Shown here: positions 1 to 7,911 of the stretch, piece after piece
Numbering within the stretch: the stretch's first letter is position 1
Layout of the letters: every line of letters begins with the position of its first letter
DNA from: CAZAQS01 sp964486825
Lineage (GTDB): Bacteria > Chloroflexota > Anaerolineae > Anaerolineales > UBA4823
Assembly (NCBI GenBank): GCA_964486825.1
Contig: CAZAQS010000009.1
Location: 1-43,476 of the forward strand
Length of the DNA: 43,476 nucleotides
Direction of reading: 5' to 3'
The notes under the pieces: generated by a model
Seen by the model: the letters and a program-made list of their open reading frames with translations, nothing else
What the model was told of the DNA's origin: nothing
Databases searched by the model: none
Program-made: the position numbers and the translations under genes

Positions 1-242
1 CCATACTGACCCAGACGGCTATCGTTCCCGTGCTATGTGGTACGGATGAAGCTGCTTACAGCCTGACCGCCTGTGCCCAGGAAAAGGATCTGTTCGTCCT
101 GCCGGTTGTTTCCCCAGCCGTCCCGCCCGGGCTCTCCCGATTGCGTGCTACCGTTACGGCTGCCCATGAAACCGGGGATATTGAAAAGGCGATGGACATC
201 CTTGAGGAAGCCGGGAAAAAGATCGGAATACTGCCTGCTTGA
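1..242 (+). CDS. Alpha-oxoamine synthase C-terminus (AONS/KBL family), partial
   Basis: This is the last ~79 codons of a gene that begins left of the window; the first complete in-frame codon is at position 3 and the stop is TGA at 240-242. The tail resembles the C-terminal small domain of PLP-dependent alpha-oxoamine synthases (8-amino-7-oxononanoate synthase BioF, glycine C-acetyltransferase Kbl): a strand around FVLPVVSPAVPPGLSRLR, then TAAHETGDIEKAMDILEE, which matches the usual SRLR-x-TAAHT-x-EDIE pattern. The catalytic lysine and the PLP site lie outside the window, so biotin synthesis, threonine catabolism or another acyl-CoA/amino acid condensation cannot be separated. The RlmI-like gene follows 18 bases downstream on the same strand and may be co-transcribed. 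Confidence 0.75.
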   Translation, partial: ILTQTAIVPVLCGTDEAAYSLTACAQEKDLFVLPVVSPAVPPGLSRLRATVTAAHETGDIEKAMDILEEAGKKIGILPA

Positions 243-260
243 TTTTGGATAAAACGATAT

Positions 261-1454
261 ATGCCCGCAACCTTGTTATTGAAGCCCGGGCGTGAGAAAT
301 CCCTGCTGCGCCGCCACCCGTGGGTTTTTTCCGGTTCAATAGCGGCAGTACAGGGCGAGCCTGCTACCGGGGAAACCGTAGAGGTCAAAGATGCCGCAGG
401 CCGGTTTTTGGCCCGCGCGGCTTACAGCCCGCACTCCCAAATCCGGGCTAGGGTTTGGTCCTGGGATGAATCCGAGCTGGTCGATGAAGGATTCTTCCGG
501 CGTCGTCTTCAGCAGGCTTTTGCTGCCCGCCAGGGATTCTTGAATTCATCTCCAAATGTAGCGATACGCCTCCTGCATGCTGAATCCGACCAACTTCCAG
601 GCTTGATCCTCGACCGCTATGCAGATACCCTGGTAGTCCAATTCCTTTCGGCCGGACCGGAGGCATGGCGGGACTTGCTGGTTGAGTTGTGCCTCGAGCT
701 TGCTAACCTTGAGCGCATGTACGAGCGTTCAGATGCCGATGTCCGCAGCTTGGAAGGCCTGCCGGAAAGGGTGGGACCGTTACGTGGTGCTGCCACCTCG
801 GAGCCGGTCCAAATCGAGGAGAACGGTCTGCTCTTCCAGGTGGATATCAGCGCCGGTCATAAGACAGGTTTTTACCTGGACCAACGTCAAAACCGGGCGC
901 GGGTACGCCATCTGTCGGTTGGGCGTGATGTTCTGGATTGCTTCAGCTATTCGGGAGGATTTTCGGTCAATGCCCTCGCCGGGGGAGCCGCTTCTGTCCT
1001 TGCCCTGGACTCCTCCGGCGCGGCTCTGGCTCAACTCCGCCAGAACCTGACCCTCAACCGGCTACCCGCCGAGCGCGCCGATACATTGGAGGGGGATGTC
1101 TTTCAGCTCCTTAGGACCTTCAGAGATCGCGGCCGCGAATTCGACCAGATCGTTTTGGATCCCCCCAAGTTCGCCCAGACAGCCTCCCAGGTGCCGCGTG
1201 CCGCACGTGGCTATAAAGATATCAACTTGCTGGCCTTTAAGCTGCTCAGGCCAGGCGGCTTGCTGGTCACCTTCTCCTGTTCTGGGGCCATCCAAGAGGA
1301 TCTCTTTCAGAAAATCGTTGCCGGGGCTGCCTTGGATGCGGGCGTTCACGCTCAAATTATTGAGCGTCTCAGCCAATCGCCTGACCATCCGGTAGCCTTG
1401 AACTTCCCAGAAGGCGCCTATCTCAAGGGGTTGGTCGTCCGGTTAACGTCTTGA
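261..1454 (+). CDS. rlmI: Class I SAM-dependent 23S rRNA (cytosine-C5) methyltransferase, RlmI-like
   Basis: A 397-residue protein with the RlmI/YccW layout. An N-terminal PUA-type RNA-binding domain (about residues 1-75, opening LLKPGREKSLLRRHPWVFSG) is followed by a linker and a Rossmann methyltransferase domain. The SAM-binding motif I is seen at VLDCFSYSGGFSVNALAGGA, the substrate motif at IVLDPPKFA, and a Cys-containing SCSGAI segment sits where the family carries its catalytic loop. RlmI methylates C1962 of E. coli 23S rRNA; the target here is inferred from the family. The ATG at 261 has only a weak ribosome-binding site. The 3' end overlaps the 3' end of the convergent GH31 gene by 32 bases. 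Confidence 0.88.
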   Translation: MPATLLLKPGREKSLLRRHPWVFSGSIAAVQGEPATGETVEVKDAAGRFLARAAYSPHSQIRARVWSWDESELVDEGFFRRRLQQAFAARQGFLNSSPNVAIRLLHAESDQLPGLILDRYADTLVVQFLSAGPEAWRDLLVELCLELANLERMYERSDADVRSLEGLPERVGPLRGAATSEPVQIEENGLLFQVDISAGHKTGFYLDQRQNRARVRHLSVGRDVLDCFSYSGGFSVNALAGGAASVLALDSSGAALAQLRQNLTLNRLPAERADTLEGDVFQLLRTFRDRGREFDQIVLDPPKFAQTASQVPRAARGYKDINLLAFKLLRPGGLLVTFSCSGAIQEDLFQKIVAGAALDAGVHAQIIERLSQSPDHPVALNFPEGAYLKGLVVRLTS

Positions 1455-3870
1455 TCTCGAACAGCACCTGCTTGAAATCCCATAAACAGATATGCTGCCA
1501 GGGTCCTTCTTGTTTCAGCTCGTTCTCATCTACGAGTACCCGGCTGACTTCCACGCCGTGCAGATCCAGGCAGGTCTCTGGATAGGGGAATGCGTATTCG
1601 CCTTGCGAACTGCGCTTTAGGAGCAGACCATGCTTGTTCTGTGTCAATGAGAACCGGTCGATCCGGTAAGCGCCATACCCGTCTCCCTCATCGCTATAAA
1701 GCCACCCATTGCCTGCCTCACCGGAGGGCGGATACAGGTGCAGGGTAAGTCTACCCCTCGAGCTGACTGGCAGCACACTCCCAGCCCGCACAAGGATCGG
1801 GATTCGCTCGAGAGCGGCTTCCAGCTTGACTTCTCCCGGTCCTTCCAGGTAGCTGTCATCCCAGAAGTTATACCAGCCTCCAGCCGGCAGTTGGAGGGTG
1901 CGCTGGTTTTGTCCTTCCTCCAGTATAGGCGCGATCAGCAGACAGTCTCCTAAGAGAAAGGCGTCCTCGATCTTCCATAGCGAACGGTCCAGCGGATCGA
2001 GCCAGAATAGCGGTCTAACCGGTGGGTATCCACGCTGGCATGCAGCCCAAGCCAGGCTGTAATGGTAAGGCATGAGCTGCTCGCGTAGCTTGAGGTACTC
2101 CCGCAAGATACGCATGATGGGCTCTCCAAACGTCCACGGCTCTCGCCTCGGTATCCCGATCGCAGAATGAGTGCGGAAGAAAGGCAGGAAGGAGGCCATC
2201 TGGAACCAGCGCACGTACAGCTCAACCGATGGCTCACCGCTGAATCCGCCGATATCCGGCCCGCTGAATGGCAACCCACTCAGGCCTAATCCTAACACCG
2301 TGGGGATGGTCATGCGCAACGCATCCCAGGAGCTCTCGATATCCCCGGTCCAATTCCAGGCATAACGCTGCAAACCTGCCCATCCCGAGCGTGTAATCAA
2401 CCATGGACGGCGCTCAGGGCGTAAAGAGCGCAACGCCTCGTACCCGGCCTTGTTCATCAGCAAGCCGTACAGGTTATGGGCCTGGCGATGGTCACCTGGG
2501 ACGCCTTCCAGGTAGTGGCGGCTCTGCAGTGGCAGGGTCATATCCCCCCAGGCAGTGAAGGCAGTCGGTTCATTCATATCATGCCAGATGCCTGCCACTC
2601 CCTCATCCAGTAAGCGCGTGTACTGCTGTCCCCACCAGCGCCTGGCAGCCGGGTGGGTGAAGTCGGGGTATGCAGACCAATCTGGCCAAACCAGCCCTTC
2701 AACTACCTTTCCGCCTGGATCTTTACAGAAGACCTCTTCTTCCAGGCATTCCATGTACTGGCTATACTGGCGGTCTTTTTTTATCGCCGGATCGATGATG
2801 ACGACGGTTTTGATGCCCTGATTTGCTAGATCCTGAGTGAGCTTATTAAAGTTTGGGAAGCGGTTGCGATCCACTGTAAAGATCCGGTACCCTTCCATAT
2901 AATCAATATCCAGGTGGATGGCGGATAGGGGCAGGTCGTTTTCGCGGAAGCCGGACGCAACTTCGCGGATATCGGCTTCGGTTTTATATCCCCAGCGGGA
3001 TTGGTGGTAGCCTAGTGCCCAGCGGGGTGGTAGCGTTGCGCGACCGGTCAGCTCGGTATACCTCTCGAGAGCGATGTCCGGAGGCCCCGGCATGAAGTAG
3101 TAGCGCAGCATGCCCCCCTCAAAATGTACCTGGCTGGTGTCTGCGGGGATTTCTCCAGTACCAAAATTGAAACTGGCTGGGAAAGAGTTTTCGTAGAAGA
3201 CCAGGTAACTTCCCTGGCTGTGCATGGAAAGGTAGGCAGGTATGCCGATATACAGGGGGTCCCGGCCCGGCCCGTAGCTTCCCCCGGGGTCGGTATTCCA
3301 CATCCGGTAGCTGCCGCCACGCCGGTCCAATGGCGCGGCCCTCTCCCCAAGACCGTAAATGGCTTCTATAGTGTCCAGGCGGGCGCGCTGTCTCCACTGG
3401 ATAAAATCCTCTTCTTCGGCTACCTGGTATTCCGGTGGCAGCTCCTCGCGTAGAATCGCTCCCTGGCTGTCTTTGACGAGCAGGGCGCCTCCTGCTTGGA
3501 CCAGGATCTGCAGCTCTTCGGTCGCAAGATAATGCTGGTCTTCAGCCTCCACCACCTCGACCTCAATTTCAGGCCATTCTTGGGTTGCCAGGGCATAAGG
3601 AACCGGTTCTCTGCCTGGCTTCCAGGAGACACGCACCAGGTCCTGAGCCAGGAAGTACACTTCCTGCTCTGCACGCTTATATTCAAAACAGGCCCCTCCG
3701 GCGATGGGCTGGACGTTTACCAGCTCTCCTACGCCCTGGAAGGTCGTAGAGGGGTAATTTGCTGCGTAGGCCCGGTCGAGACGGTCTCGTTGCCGTGTGT
3801 AACGAACGGTTCTTAGCGCCGGCCGCAAGCCGGAAGCCCGCAGGTAAAAAATTGCCTTTTTGAGGTTCAT
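1423..3870 (-). CDS. Glycoside hydrolase family 31 alpha-glucosidase
   Basis: An ~815-residue GH31 enzyme. GH31 members hydrolyse alpha-glucosidic or alpha-xylosidic ends with retention. The nucleophile Asp lies in GIWHDMNEPTAF (about residue 431) and the acid/base Asp in WNWTGDIESSW (about residue 510); the family segments LDIDYMEGYRIFTVD and FSGPDIGGF are also present. An N-terminal beta-sandwich (about 50-270), the (beta/alpha)8 barrel (about 280-640) and C-terminal beta domains can be recognised. No signal peptide is obvious, so it probably acts in the cytoplasm on imported oligosaccharides. The ATG at 3870 overlaps the stop of the upstream SprT-like gene as ATGA, which implies translational coupling; a GTG one codon earlier is possible. 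The substrate (maltooligosaccharide or xyloside) cannot be read from sequence alone. Confidence 0.9.
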   Translation of the reverse strand: MNLKKAIFYLRASGLRPALRTVRYTRQRDRLDRAYAANYPSTTFQGVGELVNVQPIAGGACFEYKRAEQEVYFLAQDLVRVSWKPGREPVPYALATQEWPEIEVEVVEAEDQHYLATEELQILVQAGGALLVKDSQGAILREELPPEYQVAEEEDFIQWRQRARLDTIEAIYGLGERAAPLDRRGGSYRMWNTDPGGSYGPGRDPLYIGIPAYLSMHSQGSYLVFYENSFPASFNFGTGEIPADTSQVHFEGGMLRYYFMPGPPDIALERYTELTGRATLPPRWALGYHQSRWGYKTEADIREVASGFRENDLPLSAIHLDIDYMEGYRIFTVDRNRFPNFNKLTQDLANQGIKTVVIIDPAIKKDRQYSQYMECLEEEVFCKDPGGKVVEGLVWPDWSAYPDFTHPAARRWWGQQYTRLLDEGVAGIWHDMNEPTAFTAWGDMTLPLQSRHYLEGVPGDHRQAHNLYGLLMNKAGYEALRSLRPERRPWLITRSGWAGLQRYAWNWTGDIESSWDALRMTIPTVLGLGLSGLPFSGPDIGGFSGEPSVELYVRWFQMASFLPFFRTHSAIGIPRREPWTFGEPIMRILREYLKLREQLMPYHYSLAWAACQRGYPPVRPLFWLDPLDRSLWKIEDAFLLGDCLLIAPILEEGQNQRTLQLPAGGWYNFWDDSYLEGPGEVKLEAALERIPILVRAGSVLPVSSRGRLTLHLYPPSGEAGNGWLYSDEGDGYGAYRIDRFSLTQNKHGLLLKRSSQGEYAFPYPETCLDLHGVEVSRVLVDENELKQEGPWQHICLWDFKQVLFEIKTLTGRPTP

Positions 3871-5135
3871 CACTTCCCTTTAAGCAGCTTACGACCAAGC
3901 TCGTTCAGAGCTGCTTCAGCCTGTTGGCGCTTTGGGAACCTGGCTTCCGCCTCCCGAAAGGCGGGCGTATGGGCGTATTGGCGCCCTTTATGGTTCCTCG
4001 TTCCTAACTGTTTGTGCAGCAATTCGTGATACATAACAAATTCAACCACGTAGGAGGGTATGGATGCCCGGTCCAGGCTGATGCTTAGCATGACCGTATC
4101 GCTGGCTGCCTGGTAATGCCCGAACTTCCTGTGGGTGTGGGTCTTGTTCCAAATCAGGTTCGGTTTGAGCATTTCCCCATTGAAGTAGGTCTTGTTTACC
4201 TTGTTGAAAATTACCTCCAGGTCGAAATGCTGTCCACGGCTGGACTGGCTATCGGGCCGCCTTTCAGGTTCTAACTGGGAGGCGATCCGGCGAAAGGCTG
4301 GCGAAATCGTATAAGCCTTGACGTTTTCCAGGTATGCCCGACCTGTTTTATCTCTGGCGCCTTTCCCCACCATTGTAGCCATTACCAAAGCCTTGATCAC
4401 CTTTTCCGGCGCGCCAACAAAACCTTCATGCGCCTGGATTCTATATCCATCCTTGACCTGTTTTACAGTATAAATTGCCGGCAGGTTGGTTAACTCGAAG
4501 TAGATGGGTTCCTTCAGGCTTCTTTTTAGCACCTTGGACTGGTTCTTTACCCGTTCAATTTCGACCTGGATTTTTCTTATAGTGCAAATATGCTCTTCCA
4601 GGTGTTTTTCCTCGTTCAAGTACTCGACCCACTTGTAGGCCCGCCGTGCCTGGCTGGAAAGCGAGCTTTCACTGACCCCGGCGCTTTCTAGAGCCTCCTC
4701 AACCGACTCGACCAGCTCCTGGATCTGTTTTCGTAGAACAGCTGTGCCTGGGTTAGCGCCTTTTTTGCTGGGAGGTAAATGGTCCTCGACCACTGCTAAC
4801 CCTGCCAGCTTCTCCTGGATCGCGTGGCAGGCAGATATCAGATTCCTGATCCGGAGCCGGCCTGGACCGCTTTGCGTCGCCTCCTTTGCTACCGGAAGTT
4901 CCTTGAGATCGAGCTCCTTCAAGTAGCTGTAAGCCCGGTAGGATGGAGAAGGCAGTTTGTCCGGCGAGATTTTATGCTCTTTGCAGATATCCTCCACCTG
5001 TCGCACTGCCCCCTGCACCATCCTGCGAAATTTTTCCTCTTCTCCGGAAGGAATGCCCATGCTCAGGCTCTGTCTTACCTGGTTCATCAGTCTCACCAGA
5101 CCGCTGATACGCAGCCTTTTCATTCTGCTACTCAC
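3870..5135 (-). CDS. SprT-like zinc metallopeptidase with duplicated N-terminal helical domain
   Basis: A 421-residue protein. The C-terminal third holds a SprT-like (zincin) domain: the HExxH site is YHELLH (His370, Glu371, His374), with His389 in YAHTPAFREAEARFP as the probable third zinc ligand. The N-terminal ~200 residues are helical and appear duplicated: residues ~34-78 and ~135-182 both carry a helix followed by a serine-rich turn and an (S)RAY-(S/K)-(Y/W) segment. Residues 175-210 are charged and may form a coiled coil. The GTG start at 5135 follows AAGGGG with a 6-base spacer; it lies 10 bases after the epimerase stop. No signal peptide is seen. SprT-like domains in eukaryotes repair DNA-protein crosslinks; the substrate here is unknown. 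Confidence 0.8.
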   Translation of the reverse strand: MSSRMKRLRISGLVRLMNQVRQSLSMGIPSGEEEKFRRMVQGAVRQVEDICKEHKISPDKLPSPSYRAYSYLKELDLKELPVAKEATQSGPGRLRIRNLISACHAIQEKLAGLAVVEDHLPPSKKGANPGTAVLRKQIQELVESVEEALESAGVSESSLSSQARRAYKWVEYLNEEKHLEEHICTIRKIQVEIERVKNQSKVLKRSLKEPIYFELTNLPAIYTVKQVKDGYRIQAHEGFVGAPEKVIKALVMATMVGKGARDKTGRAYLENVKAYTISPAFRRIASQLEPERRPDSQSSRGQHFDLEVIFNKVNKTYFNGEMLKPNLIWNKTHTHRKFGHYQAASDTVMLSISLDRASIPSYVVEFVMYHELLHKQLGTRNHKGRQYAHTPAFREAEARFPKRQQAEAALNELGRKLLKGK

Positions 5136-5145
5136 GCAATTCCCC

Positions 5146-6228
5146 TTAGAAGAAAATTTTGGCGACTTTTAGGATACCTTGCTTCCAGGGTACCCGATGA
5201 GATATGCCGGATGTGCTCTCGAACTTGTGCAGGTTATCCATATACCATTTGTAATTGCGGATCAGGGCTTCTTTATTAGAATATACCGGCTTGAAACCTA
5301 GAACCTGCTCGGCTTTTTCGATAGATACGAACGAGTCTTTCGAAGCGGTTTCATAAACCCATTTATATAGCGGGGATATTTTTAGCTTTTCCAATACTCT
5401 CAAAGTCCAAATAGCCGGAGCAGCAGGCAGAGGCACGATCCTTTTCCCGAAGCCGGCGTAGTCCAGTACGGCCTGGTAATCTTCCCTCATCGTAGTGAAC
5501 TCCTTGGCGCCGATATTAAAGATATCGTTCACCTGTTCGCTCTCCAGGGTGGAGACCAGGTAGATGGCTTCGCATAAGTCTTCCACATCCAGCAGCTGGT
5601 AGCGGTTGTTCCCGTTCCCCAACATGGGGAAATTTTTGCCGTCCTTCGCCCAATCATAGAATAATGCAAAGACCCCTAACCGTTCTGGCCCGATAAAGGA
5701 TTTAGGGCGTAGGATCGGTACGCACATGCCCTGCTCGCGATATCCAAGGCAGACTTGCTCTGCCTCCACCTTTGCCTCTCCATACGGGCCGACACCGACC
5801 AGCTTATCGTTTTCCCTGAGTGGATGGTGGTCAGGAATACCATAAACGGCAGTAGAAGAAATGTGGATTACCCGCTCCACGCCCTGCTGGCAGGCTGATT
5901 GGAGCACGTTGCGCGTGCCCTCGATATCCGTGGAATATATTTCCTCTTTCGTATATAGTGGAAGCGCGGCCGCGCTATGCACGACGATATCCACGCCGCT
6001 CATTGCAATATCCAGTGCTGCCTTGTCCCGGATATCAGCCTTGAAAAGGGTGACTATATCTTTGACGTCAGGATAGTCGAAATCTGCGATATCGAAGGAT
6101 GCTACTTCATGACCTTTGTTCAGCAGGTAGCGCACCAGGTTAATGCCTAAGAAACCAGCTCCACCGGTGATCAGGTATTTTTTCTGTTCGATGTCATGGT
6201 TATTTTTAGCAGACAAATTGTCGTTCAA
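5146..6228 (-). CDS. NAD-dependent epimerase/dehydratase (extended SDR)
   Basis: A 360-residue extended short-chain dehydrogenase/reductase. The dinucleotide-binding glycine motif is TGGAGFLG (near residue 21) and the catalytic set is HISSTAVYG plus YGEAK, the Tyr-x3-Lys pair. The family includes nucleotide-sugar epimerases and 3-beta-hydroxysteroid dehydrogenases; the location between a membrane glycosyltransferase and glycosidases favours a sugar substrate, but this is inference. The start is a TTG at 6228 with TAGGAG about 8 bases upstream; the first clear domain strand begins near residue 17, so the long N-terminus is not essential. It lies 33 bases after the glycosyltransferase stop and 10 bases before the SprT-like gene, so these probably form one transcript. 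Confidence 0.85.
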   Translation of the reverse strand: MNDNLSAKNNHDIEQKKYLITGGAGFLGINLVRYLLNKGHEVASFDIADFDYPDVKDIVTLFKADIRDKAALDIAMSGVDIVVHSAAALPLYTKEEIYSTDIEGTRNVLQSACQQGVERVIHISSTAVYGIPDHHPLRENDKLVGVGPYGEAKVEAEQVCLGYREQGMCVPILRPKSFIGPERLGVFALFYDWAKDGKNFPMLGNGNNRYQLLDVEDLCEAIYLVSTLESEQVNDIFNIGAKEFTTMREDYQAVLDYAGFGKRIVPLPAAPAIWTLRVLEKLKISPLYKWVYETASKDSFVSIEKAEQVLGFKPVYSNKEALIRNYKWYMDNLHKFESTSGISHRVPWKQGILKVAKIFF

Positions 6229-6261
6229 AGCTGCAACTCCTAAAGGGATAATAAAATGCGT

Positions 6262-7866
6262 TTAATGGACAGTTTCCCGGCAATAGATACCAGAAAGATA
6301 CCCTTGCTGGTACAGATCCGGCCCATAAAAGGAAGTCTCGATAATCCAATTATCCGCCTGGGCCGGTCCTTCCCGGACTTTTGCAACGGCCTGTAACTTA
6401 TAGACAGAGTTGAAATCCTGCGTATATCCATCCAATCCGGCAGAGATCGCATTTCCTCGCTCGTCCATCCAGGTGGATACGATACAGTCAGGCTGGCGGT
6501 CCAAAATATATCTTGGATCGTACTTCTCGTGCGCCACGATGCCAGCTCCAAAACGGCCTGGGGTCGAATGGGCGATATGCAGGTCCGTGAGGCCAAACAT
6601 ATCGATTGTATATCGCTTTGCGTGAAAGGGTATCAGCCCAGCGGCATCGGTGGCGATGACGGTATCGGGAGGTGTGTTTTCGCCGATCCATCTACCCAGC
6701 TCTGCCCAGCCATGCATCTGGATTGCCAGTGGCTCCAGCCTGGAAAACCGGCCCGGCCAGGAATACCAGAGCGAGATGACAAGCAGCACCCCAAATATTC
6801 CCACCTGGATTGCTTTTTTGAGGGGCTCTTTTATGGTAGTCTTTTCCGTTAAAACCCTGACCCCCTCGGTGGTTAGCAGGAGCATGCCGGGCAGCATCGG
6901 CATCAGGAAGCGCGGGCCAAACCAGACGATAAAATCGCCGCCCACGTACAAGAAGTAGGCGAAGGTTGCCAGGGTTAGCCCACCAAACAAGAACCAGGTT
7001 CGCTTTTTGCCGAAGATGAGGCCTACCAGGGATAAAGCGAGGATAATTTCAATTCGCCATTGGGAAAGCAGAGTCTGGAGGATTTCCCAGCCGCGAGCCA
7101 GGCGTAAGTGGGAAAAGCCGGAAGCCTTGGCATAGAAGGTGTTCGGAAGCAGGTATCCGTAATAGTTGTAACGCCATATAAAATAGGCCCCGTATAGAAT
7201 GGAAAAACCGAGGGCCATCAGCGCCAGGCGGTTTAACTGTTGCCGGTTTATGCGTCCCAACCCATTTTCAAGGGTGAATCCGTAAAGAAGAGTCAGGCCG
7301 AAGTACATTACCCCCTCTGGCCTGGTCATGGCAGCCAGGGCAAATACCAGTCCCGCCAGCAGAGCTTGGTTGGAGTAAAGGTACAGGTAGATGGCTAAAG
7401 AGACCCAAAAAACGAAAAATAGCGTCTCCATTCCTGAGAGCACGTGCCTGGCCTGGGAACCCATGGCCGCGAACAGGATGACCGGCATCATCACCAGCAA
7501 CCCACCTGATTCTCCCCCTTCGAAGAGTTTCCTGCTAAAACCGTACAGGACACCCAGGCTGCCTGCGGCGGAAAGGCCTGCCAGCAGCTTGGCCGCGCTC
7601 TCGAGCTGGAAGCCCAGCAGAGAGGCTCCCGCAAGTGAAATTGTCCATAGAAAATTAGTATACCCCTCGACGCGCTCGCCCGGGTTGAAGACCAATCCTA
7701 GACCCTGGGTTAAATTTCGCGCGTACCTGAAGGAGATGTAGGAATCATCCAGCAAGATGTCTGGGACATTCAGGTAGGCCACCCTGAACGCCAGCAGGAC
7801 CACTGCCAGCGCCAAGGCCAGGGAGGGTTGAACGTTCACTCTTCTCAAGCTCGCGGAAAGTTCCAT
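6262..7866 (-). CDS. Polytopic membrane glycosyltransferase, ArnT/PMT-like
   Basis: About 534 residues with roughly ten hydrophobic segments in the first 400 and a soluble C-terminal domain. The first periplasmic loop has DDSYISFRYARNLTQG and NPGERVEGYTNFLW. This is a pattern of lipid-phosphate-sugar dependent glycosyltransferases of the ArnT/PMT (GT-C) fold, where the acidic pair in the first loop is catalytic. The C-terminal part (about 390-534) includes NTPPDTVIATDAAGLIPFH and RYTIDMFGLTD, common in large GT-C proteins of this type. ATG 7866 was chosen; a TTG nine codons upstream at 7893 is possible. It probably transfers a sugar from a polyprenyl-phosphate donor to an envelope glycan. The acceptor is unknown. 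Confidence 0.82.
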   Translation of the reverse strand: MELSASLRRVNVQPSLALALAVVLLAFRVAYLNVPDILLDDSYISFRYARNLTQGLGLVFNPGERVEGYTNFLWTISLAGASLLGFQLESAAKLLAGLSAAGSLGVLYGFSRKLFEGGESGGLLVMMPVILFAAMGSQARHVLSGMETLFFVFWVSLAIYLYLYSNQALLAGLVFALAAMTRPEGVMYFGLTLLYGFTLENGLGRINRQQLNRLALMALGFSILYGAYFIWRYNYYGYLLPNTFYAKASGFSHLRLARGWEILQTLLSQWRIEIILALSLVGLIFGKKRTWFLFGGLTLATFAYFLYVGGDFIVWFGPRFLMPMLPGMLLLTTEGVRVLTEKTTIKEPLKKAIQVGIFGVLLVISLWYSWPGRFSRLEPLAIQMHGWAELGRWIGENTPPDTVIATDAAGLIPFHAKRYTIDMFGLTDLHIAHSTPGRFGAGIVAHEKYDPRYILDRQPDCIVSTWMDERGNAISAGLDGYTQDFNSVYKLQAVAKVREGPAQADNWIIETSFYGPDLYQQGYLSGIYCRETVH

Positions 7867-7911
7867 AGAAAAGTTGGCTTGCTCCCCAGGCAATGGAAGC
7901 TCTAATTATTT

